Shown in pieces: positions 1 to 5,456 of a stretch of DNA of 10,653 bases. The notes beneath the pieces are model-generated. The model did not search any database, was not told the DNA's origin, and was given only the letters and a program-made list of their open reading frames with translations. Each line of letters opens with the position of its first letter. The first letter of the stretch is position 1. The position numbers and the translations under genes were made by a program. Source of the stretch: Sva-25 sp039714995 (lineage in GTDB: Bacteria > Pseudomonadota > Gammaproteobacteria > Chromatiales > Chromatiaceae); contig JBDLII010000072.1 of assembly GCA_039714995.1 (NCBI GenBank), positions 1-10,653 of the forward strand, in the 5' to 3' direction.

Positions 1-187
1 AGCCGAATACCACCGTCAGGATCATCCACGGGGTGACAAAGTAGTAGAGCTTGCGCTCCATGATCTTGAAGCGCTCTTTGCCGGCTGTGTCATCGGTCAT
101 CGCGTGGTAGACGAACAGCCGCGGCAGGTAGAAGAGCCCGGCGAACCAGGCTGTCATGAAGAAGAGGTGAAAGGCCTTTAACCACAT
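1..187 (-). CDS. hemJ: HemJ protoporphyrinogen IX oxidase, N-terminal part (runs off the window)
   Basis: HemJ is the membrane enzyme that oxidises protoporphyrinogen IX to protoporphyrin IX, the penultimate heme step, in many proteobacteria lacking HemG and HemY. Reading the minus strand from ATG at 187 gives 62 residues before the window edge. They begin MWLKAFHLFFMTAWFAGLFY and continue with LPRLFVYHAM, which is the conserved first membrane helix and following loop of the HemJ (UPF0093) family. A cytoplasmic charged stretch (DDTAGKERFKIMERKLYYF) and the start of a second hydrophobic helix (VTPWMILTVV) follow, as expected. The family is about 140 residues, so more than half is outside the window. 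No strong ribosome binding site precedes the ATG. The gene is co-directional with the DUF4126 gene but separated from it by a REP-type repeat pair and a good promoter, so it is probably transcribed separately. Identification comes from recognised sequence pattern and is quite secure. Confidence 0.9.
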   Translation of the reverse strand, partial: MWLKAFHLFFMTAWFAGLFYLPRLFVYHAMTDDTAGKERFKIMERKLYYFVTPWMILTVVFG

Positions 188-213
188 GGTGCTGAATTCC
201 AGGTTGTCATGCG

Positions 214-242
214 TTGATAGAAGATGATGGGGGCGATTTCAA
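214..242 (-). promoter_or_regulatory. Candidate sigma-70 promoter for hemJ
   Basis: On the minus strand there is a -35 TTGAAA (242-237, 5 of 6 to consensus), an exact 17-nt spacer, and a -10 TATCAA (219-214, 4 of 6). Transcription would start near 207, giving a leader of about 20 nt before the hemJ ATG at 187. The REP-type palindrome lies just upstream of the -35 and does not overlap it. Judged by eye; no expression evidence. Confidence 0.5.
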
Positions 243-269
243 TAACCGCTCTATCGCTCGACAGCTGCA

Positions 270-336
270 TATCGCGGTCAGAAGAGCGCTCCCACTCCTG
301 AATTACGATTGTAGGAGCAGTCTTCTGACCGCGATA
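270..336. repeat. Inverted pair of REP-type elements (BIME-like)
   Basis: A perfect 16-bp inverted repeat, TATCGCGGTCAGAAGA (270-285) and its complement (321-336), extends inward imperfectly for about ten more bases. Each half also folds into its own small hairpin: 274-279 with 284-289, and 317-322 with 327-332, each with one mismatch and a 4-nt loop. Read outward from the centre, each half starts GTGGGAGCG or GTAGGAGCA, runs through a TTCT loop and ends GACCGCGATA. That is the head, loop and tail layout of the GTAGGAGCGG-type REP sequences known from Pseudomonas, Xanthomonas and other gammaproteobacteria. Two inverted REPs form a BIME. It sits between the DUF4126 stop (360) and the hemJ promoter, the usual extragenic location. 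There is no T-tract, so I do not call it a terminator. Confidence 0.8.
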
Positions 337-359
337 GAAAAGCGATGCCGCAAGTCTTG

Positions 360-1058
360 CTACTGCTTCGGCAACTCCCTGCTGCTCCCCTCCATCGCAT
401 CGATACCGACCTTCCGTTCGGACGCCGTTGCATCTGCAGTGGTAGCCCCCTCATCGCTGCTGAACCAGTTGCCGATTTTACGCACAACCAGCTTCAGGGC
501 GCGCCAGATTTTTGGCAGCAGCCAGATGGCCAGCAGAATGAAGGCGATCAGCAGCGCGATAAACAGCCAGGGGTAGGTCAGCGCCGCCCACAGACCGCCG
601 ATAACGGCAAGGTCTTCTGAAATCGAGGCAACCCAGTTGGTGACGGGTTCAGGTGAAGTATTGATCATCAGACGCGACCCCGCTTTGGTGAAGTGACTGG
701 TTGCGGCAACCCCGCCGCCCAGCAGTGCGGCTGCCAGGTCGACCGCCTGGTTGACCTCCAGCCCCTCGACGGCGCCGACCGCCATCATGGCACCGGCGGG
801 GATGCGGATGAAGGTGTGGATGGCGTCCCACCCGGAGTCGACGCCTGGTGTTTTGTCGGCAAAGAATTCGATGAAATACATGATGGCGGCGACGCCGATC
901 ACCAGCGGGTTCTCCACCAGCGCCATCCCCTCCGGCAGGTCGGCATAACCGCTGTTGCCAAGTATCCCGAGCACCAGTATGGCTGCGTAGAGGTTGATCC
1001 CTGATGCCCACGAGGCGCCGAGCATCAGGGCAATGGCTTGAATGGTTTCATGTTCCAT
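360..1058 (-). CDS. DUF4126 family multi-pass membrane protein
   Basis: A 232-residue hydrophobic protein of unknown function. It matches the DUF4126 pattern: an N-terminal helix with the GASWASGINLY turn (about 14-24), a central block EFFADKTPGVDSGWDAIHT (64-82) followed by IRIPAGA (84-90), a glycine/alanine-rich region with GGGVAATSH (114-122), and two C-terminal helices (about 148-182). About six membrane segments can be picked out at roughly 9-33, 50-67, 85-98, 107-120, 148-160 and 163-182. A basic, then acidic, probably cytoplasmic tail of about 40 residues is likely poorly ordered. The start at 1058 is supported by GGAG ten nucleotides upstream and a candidate promoter behind it. It is divergent from argC. 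No catalytic residues are recognised; the DUF label is from memory of the family pattern and the role is unknown. Confidence 0.85.
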   Translation of the reverse strand: MEHETIQAIALMLGASWASGINLYAAILVLGILGNSGYADLPEGMALVENPLVIGVAAIMYFIEFFADKTPGVDSGWDAIHTFIRIPAGAMMAVGAVEGLEVNQAVDLAAALLGGGVAATSHFTKAGSRLMINTSPEPVTNWVASISEDLAVIGGLWAALTYPWLFIALLIAFILLAIWLLPKIWRALKLVVRKIGNWFSSDEGATTADATASERKVGIDAMEGSSRELPKQ

Positions 1059-1095
1059 GCGTCTTTATCTCCGCAGAAGCAGCTTTCGAATCTGT

Positions 1096-1124
1096 AATAT
1101 GCGGCTAATAGGAAAAAAATTCAA
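1096..1124 (-). promoter_or_regulatory. Candidate sigma-70 promoter for the DUF4126 gene
   Basis: On the minus strand there is a -35 TTGAAT (1124-1119, 4 of 6), a 17-nt spacer beginning with a run of T, and a -10 CATATT (1101-1096, 4 of 6). Overlapping TATTAC (1099-1094) is an alternative -10. The spacing is optimal and the site lies in the AT-rich part of the divergent region, about 40 bp before the ATG at 1058. Moderate hexamer matches keep confidence low. Confidence 0.4.
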
Positions 1125-1170
1125 TTTTATCGAAGACGGGATGTTTGCATTGTGTGGGTTTTTGTCATGA

Positions 1171-1216
1171 CGCAATCCCATTGCGGCTTCGTTTCCCGGG
1201 AAATATTGAGTATCAT
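1171..1216 (+). promoter_or_regulatory. Palindromes and possible -10 upstream of argC
   Basis: Two inverted repeats lie in front of argC: CGCAAT-CCC-ATTGCG (1171-1185) and a perfect 12-bp palindrome TTTCCCGGGAAA (1192-1203). Eight bases after the second is TATCAT (1211-1216, 5 of 6 to a -10), which would start transcription near 1223, about 29 nt before the argC ATG. The 12-bp palindrome would then sit in the promoter spacer, a normal operator position. No convincing -35 is visible, and neither palindrome resembles the E. coli ARG box. The assignment is inference. Confidence 0.3.
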
Positions 1217-1251
1217 GATGTGGAATAGTTTGTAGAGCAGAAGATACAGAG

Positions 1252-2283
1252 ATGATCAAAGTCGGCATCGTCGGGGGAACGGGTTATACAGGAGTGGAGC
1301 TGCTGCGTCTGCTGGCGCTGCATCCGCATGCGGAGGTGGTTGCGGTTACCTCGCGCGCAGAAGCGGGCCGTGAAGTCGCCGACCTTTTTCCCAGCCTCCG
1401 GGGTCACAACGCACTGGCCTTCACGGAACCAGATACTGCAGTGCTGCATGGCTGTGATCTGGTGTTTTTTGCGACGCCGAACGGTATTGCGATGCAGTCG
1501 GCCCCGGAACTGCTGCAGGCGGGAGTACGGGTGATCGACCTGGCCGCTGATTTCCGCATACAGGATCAGGCATTGTGGGAGCAGTGGTACGCCATGACAC
1601 ACGCCTCTCCCGGGCTGTTGTCGCAGGCAGTCTATGGACTGCCCGAGATTCATCGTGAAAAAATCGCCTCGGCGAATCTCGTGGCCAATCCGGGCTGCTA
1701 TCCGACGGCCACCATACTTGGCTTTCTACCGCTGCTGGAAGCGGGGGTTGTCGATCCGGATTCGCTGATCGCCGATTGCAAATCCGGCGCCAGCGGCGCC
1801 GGCCGCGGCGCCAGTGTGGCGACACTGCTGGCGGAGTGCGGTGAAAGCTTCAAGGCCTATGGCGTCAGCGGCCACCGCCATCTTCCCGAGATACGACAGG
1901 TGCTGGGATGGACGCTGGGGGAGCTGCCGGGATTGACCTTTACACCTCATCTGCTGCCGATGATTCGCGGCATCCTGGCGACCCTCTATGCGCGACTGAC
2001 CGGCGAGGGTGTGGATCTGCAGCAACTCTATCAAGCGCGTTACGCTGACGAGCCTTTTGTCGACGTTCTTCCCGCTGGATCCCTGCCGGAGACCCGTGGC
2101 GTGCGCGGCACCAATGGTTGCCAGATAGCTATTCACCAGCCGCAAGGGGGGAGTACTGTCGTCGTCTTGTCGGTCATAGACAACCTCGTCAAGGGCGCAG
2201 CCGGCCAGGCCGTACAGAATATGAATCTGATGTTTGGTCTGTCCGAGACAAGTGGATTGGATTACGTTGCCCTATCTCCCTGA
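1252..2283 (+). CDS. argC: N-acetyl-gamma-glutamyl-phosphate reductase
   Basis: ArgC reduces N-acetyl-glutamyl-5-phosphate to N-acetyl-glutamate semialdehyde with NADPH, the third step of arginine (ornithine) synthesis in the cytoplasm. At 343 residues the protein is of normal length. The N-terminal dinucleotide fold has GIVGGTGYTGVELLRLL (5-21). The catalytic cysteine is C149 in NPGCYPTA. The substrate region SGASGAGRGA (178-187) follows, and GHRHLPEI (207-214) holds the conserved histidines. The C-terminal block has RGVRGTNGCQI and DNLVKGAAGQAVQNMNLMFG. The ATG at 1252 places the GGTGYTG loop at the expected distance; the ribosome site (AGAG) is weak. The end overlaps the start of the next gene, so argC heads a three-gene unit with the coiled-coil protein and the bactofilin. 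Identification is secure and all key residues are present. Confidence 0.97.
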   Translation: MIKVGIVGGTGYTGVELLRLLALHPHAEVVAVTSRAEAGREVADLFPSLRGHNALAFTEPDTAVLHGCDLVFFATPNGIAMQSAPELLQAGVRVIDLAADFRIQDQALWEQWYAMTHASPGLLSQAVYGLPEIHREKIASANLVANPGCYPTATILGFLPLLEAGVVDPDSLIADCKSGASGAGRGASVATLLAECGESFKAYGVSGHRHLPEIRQVLGWTLGELPGLTFTPHLLPMIRGILATLYARLTGEGVDLQQLYQARYADEPFVDVLPAGSLPETRGVRGTNGCQIAIHQPQGGSTVVVLSVIDNLVKGAAGQAVQNMNLMFGLSETSGLDYVALSP

Positions 2284-2818
2284 CAACCGCCTGTTTAGCC
2301 GTCGTCCACAGCGGATCCACATCGATGCGCCGACCATCCATCTCACCTGCGGCAGCCATCTGCTGAGGTGGATCCTGGCAGCACTGGTGCTGGCCGGCGG
2401 CATGGCCTATCTCGGCAGGATGATCTATCTTCTGGATCGTGAAAATGCACAGGGTGACCTGGGCAAGGTTGAAACTGTCGTCGATGAACTGCAGCTGAAA
2501 ATTGCACAACTGGAGAAGGAGAGAGATGCATTAAGCCAGTCTGTCGCCACGCTCGAACGCGCAGCCCAGGTCGACAAGGAGGCGCAAAGGCATGTGCAGG
2601 AGGAGTTGATGGCGTTGCAGGAGGAGCGTCAACAGTTGCAGGAGGAGGTCGCCGTTCTGAAGCGGGTTGCGGGGAAAACCAAGGGGACGGCAAAAAGCGG
2701 CAACAAGCCCAAGGGCGGAAAGAGCAGTAAGAAAAAGAGCCAGAGTAGTAACAAGAACTCCGGTACCAAGAAGTTGAAAATGGATCTTCCTGCGGATGTG
2801 AAAAAAGGCAAATTCTAG
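2252..2818 (+). CDS. DUF6776-like single-span membrane protein with coiled coil and lysine-rich tail
   Basis: A protein of about 188 residues, function unknown. In order it has a short polar N-terminus, one membrane helix (LLRWILAALVLAGGMAYLG, about residues 37-55), a long heptad-rich coiled coil (about 62-140, rich in Glu, Gln and Leu), and a low-complexity basic tail full of Lys, Ser, Gly and Asn ending KGKF. The start is uncertain: there is no ATG before the helix. Candidates are TTG 2234, GTG 2252 and TTG 2267 (GGA five bases upstream); all overlap the argC end. From memory, the argC / coiled-coil protein / bactofilin order recurs in Pseudomonas (PA0663 is a DUF6776 protein). The helix orientation suggests the coiled coil is periplasmic, but this is not certain. 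The AGGA for the next gene overlaps this stop codon, so the two are probably translationally coupled. Confidence 0.75.
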   Translation: MDWITLPYLPDNRLFSRRPQRIHIDAPTIHLTCGSHLLRWILAALVLAGGMAYLGRMIYLLDRENAQGDLGKVETVVDELQLKIAQLEKERDALSQSVATLERAAQVDKEAQRHVQEELMALQEERQQLQEEVAVLKRVAGKTKGTAKSGNKPKGGKSSKKKSQSSNKNSGTKKLKMDLPADVKKGKF

Positions 2819-2828
2819 GAAAAAAGTG

Positions 2829-3242
2829 ATGAAAAAAAGATTCAAGCCGCCGCCTTTTACGACGGTCATCGGGGCCGGGACGGTGGTTGATGGCAATGTC
2901 TCATTTTTTGGCGGACTGCATCTCGATGGTGAGATCAGAGGCGATGTCACGGCTGACAGCGCGAGTAAAAATTCAACCCTGACGGTGAGTGACCAGGCCA
3001 GAGTCAACGGCAATGTACGAGTTGCAAACATCATCGTCAATGGCTCTATCGCGGGTGATGTCCACTCGAGTTCACTGGTTGAGTTGGCGGAAAATGCGCA
3101 CGTCAGTGGCGAGATTCACTACCGGCAGCTCGAGATGGCGATGGGTGCCAGCGTTGACGGCGGCATGGTGCATCTGCCGGAAAAGGAGGGTGGCGAGGCG
3201 CAGGAAGCCGGGCTAGAGAACCAAAAAGATGCGGAATCCTAA
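2829..3242 (+). CDS. Bactofilin (polymer-forming cytoskeletal protein)
   Basis: Bactofilins are small beta-helical proteins that polymerise without nucleotide into filaments and act as scaffolds for cell shape, stalks and wall-modifying enzymes. This 137-residue protein shows the DUF583 core: TVIGAGTVVDGNVSFFGGLHLDGEIRGDV near the N-terminus, then repeated V-x-G-N-V and I-x-G-D-V rungs up to VSGEIHYRQLEMAMGASVDGGM. A basic proline-containing head (KKRFKPPPF) and an acidic glutamate-rich tail flank it, as is usual. I start at ATG 2829 rather than GTG 2826 because AGGA (2817-2820) then has an 8-nt spacing. It follows the coiled-coil membrane protein by 10 nt and likely shares its transcript. 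The stop codon TAA (3240-3242) is immediately followed by the first fold-back element. Identification as a bactofilin is firm; its specific job here is unknown. Confidence 0.92.
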   Translation: MKKRFKPPPFTTVIGAGTVVDGNVSFFGGLHLDGEIRGDVTADSASKNSTLTVSDQARVNGNVRVANIIVNGSIAGDVHSSSLVELAENAHVSGEIHYRQLEMAMGASVDGGMVHLPEKEGGEAQEAGLENQKDAES

Positions 3243-3403
3243 GAGCCTGTCGGATTATGGATGATTCTACTGCGCTGGCAGGGAAGCGGCCCAAATTTCC
3301 CCGATTTTTCGTTGCGTAGGGTCCACTATGCGCCTCAAAATCGTGAAAATCTGTACTCGCTTCCCCACCATGCTCGCTACGAACCCCATAACCCGACAGG
3401 CTC
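3243..3403. mobile_element. MITE-like fold-back element 1 (161 bp) after the bactofilin gene
   Basis: Terminal inverted repeats GAGCCTGTCGGATTATGG (3243-3260) and its complement (3386-3403) match at 17 of 18 positions. The similarity continues inward imperfectly through most of the element: the GGGAAGCG, CGATTTT and GCGTAG blocks on the left each find a counterpart on the right, leaving a small apex near GGTCC. The whole therefore folds as one long imperfect hairpin and has no coding capacity. It is flanked directly by CTAA (3239-3242) and CTAG (3404-3407), compatible with a 4-bp YTAR target duplication of the type made by IS5-group transposases, with one transition. That link is inference. 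The left CTAA contains the bactofilin stop codon. The hairpin may also end or stabilise the argC-bactofilin transcript. Confidence 0.7.
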
Positions 3404-3418
3404 CTAGCCTCATAATTC

Positions 3419-3460
3419 TTGACTAAAATGGTAGGAAAAGCGATAGTTAGCCTATCCTTT
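3419..3460 (+). promoter_or_regulatory. Promoter and possible operator for erpA
   Basis: A -35 TTGACT (3419-3424, 5 of 6), a 17-nt spacer and a -10 GATAGT (3442-3447, 4 of 6) give a start near 3454 and a short leader before the erpA ATG at 3482. An imperfect palindrome, AAAGCGATAG-TTAGC-CTATCCTTT (3437-3460, one base unpaired), overlaps the -10 and the start site, where a repressor could act. In E. coli erpA is controlled by IscR; I could not match this palindrome to an IscR site. The promoter lies just outside fold-back element 1. Confidence 0.5.
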
Positions 3461-3481
3461 GGTTTTCTGGAGTAAATGAAC

Positions 3482-3835
3482 ATGGCTGAAGCACAGACGC
3501 AAATGGAGAGTCCGCTGGTATTCACAGCCGCTGCCGCGGCGAAAGTCTCCGCGCTTATCGAGGAGGAGGGCAATCCCGGGCTGATGCTGCGCGTCTATAT
3601 CCAGGGCGGCGGCTGTTCAGGTTTTCAATATGGCTTCACTTTTGATGAAGAGGTGAAAGAGGGCGACACCGAGATCGAAACGGATGGTGTCAAACTGCTT
3701 GTCGATCCGATGAGTTTTCAGTACCTGACAGGGGCTGAAATCGACTACAGCGAAGGGCTGCAGGGAGCACAGTTTGTCATCCGCAACCCGAACGCATCGA
3801 CGACCTGCGGCTGCGGCTCCTCATTCTCCGTTTAG
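3482..3835 (+). CDS. erpA: ErpA, A-type iron-sulfur cluster carrier/insertion protein
   Basis: ErpA is an A-type carrier that takes Fe-S clusters from the Isc/Suf machinery and delivers them to apo-proteins, including isoprenoid (IspG/IspH) and respiratory enzymes. The 117-residue product is close to the 114 residues of E. coli ErpA and alike along its length. It has LxFTxAAAxKVxxLIxxExNPxLxLRVYIxGGGCSGFQYGFTFD, then VDPMSFQYLTGAEIDYSEGLQGAQFVI, and it ends TCGCGSSFSV. The three cluster-binding cysteines are present (one in GGGCSGF, two in CGC). The start is chosen at ATG 3482, not 3476: GGAG (3469-3472) is 9 nt from the former and only 3 nt from the latter. The gene is monocistronic in appearance, with its own promoter and a fold-back element on each side. 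Identification is very secure. Confidence 0.96.
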   Translation: MAEAQTQMESPLVFTAAAAAKVSALIEEEGNPGLMLRVYIQGGGCSGFQYGFTFDEEVKEGDTEIETDGVKLLVDPMSFQYLTGAEIDYSEGLQGAQFVIRNPNASTTCGCGSSFSV

Positions 3836-3857
3836 CACATCCTCCACTTAGCACACC

Positions 3858-4019
3858 GTCATTGCGAGTGCAGCGTGGCAATCTCGTCTAAATTTAAATC
3901 AACAGCGTAGAGATTATAAATTACATCCTTGTAATTTACCCTTCGGGTCGCCCCGCCTGGCGCGTTCAATTTTGCTCCAAGCAAAATTAGTGCTTCGTCG
4001 CTACGCTCCTCGCAATGAC
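3858..4019. mobile_element. MITE-like fold-back element 2 (162 bp) between erpA and the M23 peptidase gene
   Basis: Perfect 11-bp terminal inverted repeats GTCATTGCGAG (3858-3868) and CTCGCAATGAC (4009-4019) continue as AGCGTGGC / GCTACGCT with one indel. Inside are two further hairpins: TAAATTAC-ATCCTT-GTAATTTA (3917-3938) and AATTTTGC-TCCAA-GCAAAATT (3968-3988). The core is more AT-rich than its surroundings, and no protein is encoded. Termini of the type CATTGCGAG...CTCGCAATGAC are, as far as I recall, a widespread dispersed intergenic repeat in many bacterial genomes. I see no target-site duplication. It lies between the convergent ends of erpA and the M23 gene and could stop transcripts from both, although no T-tract follows either inner hairpin. 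Confidence 0.7.
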
Positions 4020-4036
4020 ATTCGATCAGAGCTTCC

Positions 4037-5389
4037 TTAGGTGTCGCCCCGAGATTGCTTTAGAGTCTCGCCGGCGGCGGTGCTTGCCGGGGCTTCCTCC
4101 AGGGTCTCCTCCTTGAGCCGGTCCAGTGTTTCCAGCAGCGGGTCGGCATAGGCGCGGAATTTTTTCCTGCTCTTTCCCGACAGGGCTTCGGCAATCGGCA
4201 GGCTGTGCGAGAGCGGATTGACATGCTTGCCGTTGATGCGGAACTCATAATGCAGATGCGGTCCCGTTGCCAGCCCGGTGGACCCGACATAGCCGATTAC
4301 CTGGTTCTGACGCACGTGGGCGCCCTTTTTCAGGCCGCTCTTGAAGGCTGAAAGATGGCCGTAGACGGTGGTGTATTTACCATGTTTGAGATAGATTACC
4401 TTGCCGTAGCCGCGCTGGCGGCCAACGATGCTGACGCTGCCGTCGGCGGTGGCCCACACCGGTGTCCCTTTCGGAGCGGCGTAGTCGACCCCCTTGTGTG
4501 AACGCCAGCGCCGCAGCACGGGATGCCAGCGACTGCCGGTGAACCTGGAGCTGATGCGGGAAAAACTCAGCGGGGTGCGGATAAACTGCTTGCGACGGCT
4601 GCGTCCCTGCGGGTCCAGGTAGTCGACATCTCCCCTGGAGTCGGCATAACGGATAACGCGGTGTTTTTTCTTGCCGTTGATGAACTCCGCGGCGAGAATC
4701 GACCCTGTGCCGATGCGCTGGCCTTCCACATAACGCCCTTCATAGATGACGCCGAAATAGTCGCCTTTTTTCAGCTCCCGGCCGAAGTCGATATCCCAGT
4801 TGAACAGTTTTGCCATCTTGATGATCAGACTCTCTGTCATGCCGGCGCGGATACCGTCGCTGAAGAGCGACGACTCGATGGTGCCATGGGCCGACTCTAT
4901 CTTGACCTGGACCTCTTTCTGCTGCTTGCTGATCTGGATGTCGTCGTCGCTGATCAGGTAGCTGGTGCTGTGCGTCGAATCGATGTTGTGGATGACCTCG
5001 ACCAGTTGATTCTCCTTCGAGAACCTGAAGTGAAGCATCTGCCCGGGCCGCAGGCGCGCCAGGCGCTGCCTGGATTTTTTATCGAGCAGGATAAAGCGCT
5101 GGTAGAGCGCCTTGTCGATGCCGAGCTTGTTGAAAATGGCAAGCAGGGTATCACCGGCCCTGACCTGGTGGATGACCAGCAGCGGTTGTGATGCAATGAC
5201 GCCCGGTTGCATCTCCTCAACCGCCTCTTCGGCTACAGTATCGGGCGCTTCGGCAGGCATCCCCTCCTGTGGTGGGAAGGCGAGATCAAGCTGCTGTTGT
5301 TCGGGCCGGGGCTCATGTTCCGGCAGCAGCCAGATGATCAGGGCTGCGAGAGCAATAACGATGAGAAAACCGGACAGAAAGGATTTCAT
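4037..5389 (-). CDS. Membrane-anchored M23 murein endopeptidase (MepM/PA0667-like)
   Basis: A cell-wall hydrolase of 450 residues that would cut peptide crosslinks in peptidoglycan in the periplasm. Domains in order: an N-terminal membrane anchor (5-22); a Glu/Pro-rich linker; a LysM/OapA-like segment with HQVRAGDTLLAIFNKLGI (74-91); a central domain with SSLFSDGIRAGMTESLI (173-189), typical of the MepM/Csd3 group; and the M23 catalytic domain (about 280-395). Zinc ligands are H298 and D302 (SHKGVDYAAPKGTPV) and H380 of HLHYEF, with catalytic H345 in YGHL and H378. All are intact. A charged tail of about 55 residues follows. Length and order fit MepM-type enzymes. The gene is divergent from tyrS and convergent with erpA. 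No clear ribosome site precedes ATG 5389. Because a bactofilin lies 0.8 kb away, a functional partnership is possible but inferred. Confidence 0.92.
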   Translation of the reverse strand: MKSFLSGFLIVIALAALIIWLLPEHEPRPEQQQLDLAFPPQEGMPAEAPDTVAEEAVEEMQPGVIASQPLLVIHQVRAGDTLLAIFNKLGIDKALYQRFILLDKKSRQRLARLRPGQMLHFRFSKENQLVEVIHNIDSTHSTSYLISDDDIQISKQQKEVQVKIESAHGTIESSLFSDGIRAGMTESLIIKMAKLFNWDIDFGRELKKGDYFGVIYEGRYVEGQRIGTGSILAAEFINGKKKHRVIRYADSRGDVDYLDPQGRSRRKQFIRTPLSFSRISSRFTGSRWHPVLRRWRSHKGVDYAAPKGTPVWATADGSVSIVGRQRGYGKVIYLKHGKYTTVYGHLSAFKSGLKKGAHVRQNQVIGYVGSTGLATGPHLHYEFRINGKHVNPLSHSLPIAEALSGKSRKKFRAYADPLLETLDRLKEETLEEAPASTAAGETLKQSRGDT

Positions 5390-5425
5390 GCAGACTTGAG
5401 CAATAACGATTTGAGCAGTGATGAT
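5350..5425. repeat. Short direct repeats around the M23 peptidase start
   Basis: GAGCAATAACGAT occurs exactly at 5350-5362 (inside the membrane-anchor codons) and at 5398-5410 (just upstream of the M23 start). A third, degenerate copy GAGCAGTGATGAT (10 of 13) follows at 5413-5425. Copies two and three form a tandem 15-bp repeat (5396-5425) between the M23 start codon and the tyrS promoter. This may be a simple duplication or a binding array. Confidence 0.4.
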
Positions 5426-5456
5426 TTGATGAACAGGCCAGGCGAAACATTATAAT
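5426..5456 (+). promoter_or_regulatory. Promoter for tyrS, with an overlapping minus-strand -10
   Basis: A perfect -10 TATAAT (5451-5456) is preceded by TTGATG (5426-5431, 4 of 6) with a long 19-nt spacer. Transcription would start near 5463, giving a tyrS leader of about 78 nt. The -10 is part of the palindrome ATTATAAT (5449-5456), so the minus strand also reads TATAAT (5454-5449). That copy has CTGTCA (4 of 6) 18 nt upstream at 5478-5473 and faces the M23 peptidase gene. The two promoters would be mutually exclusive if both are real. Confidence 0.5.

Noticed and set aside
270..336. Intrinsic terminator for the DUF4126 gene
   Set aside because: The stem is strong but no T-tract follows on the minus strand, and the REP-type sequence explains the palindrome.
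214..576. Plus-strand open frame of 120 codons across the REP pair and the DUF4126 C-terminus
   Set aside because: It runs through a repeat and antisense to a real gene, with no ribosome site or protein pattern.
1059..1251. ARG box (ArgR operator) upstream of argC
   Set aside because: No match to the AT-rich paired ARG box pattern; the palindromes present are of a different sequence.
3243..4019. Composite transposon carrying erpA
   Set aside because: The two bounding elements have different termini and interiors, so they cannot act as matching ends.
4523..5191. Plus-strand open frame of 222 codons opposite the M23 peptidase
   Set aside because: The minus-strand product has intact domains and zinc ligands; the plus-strand translation resembles no protein family and is a shadow frame.
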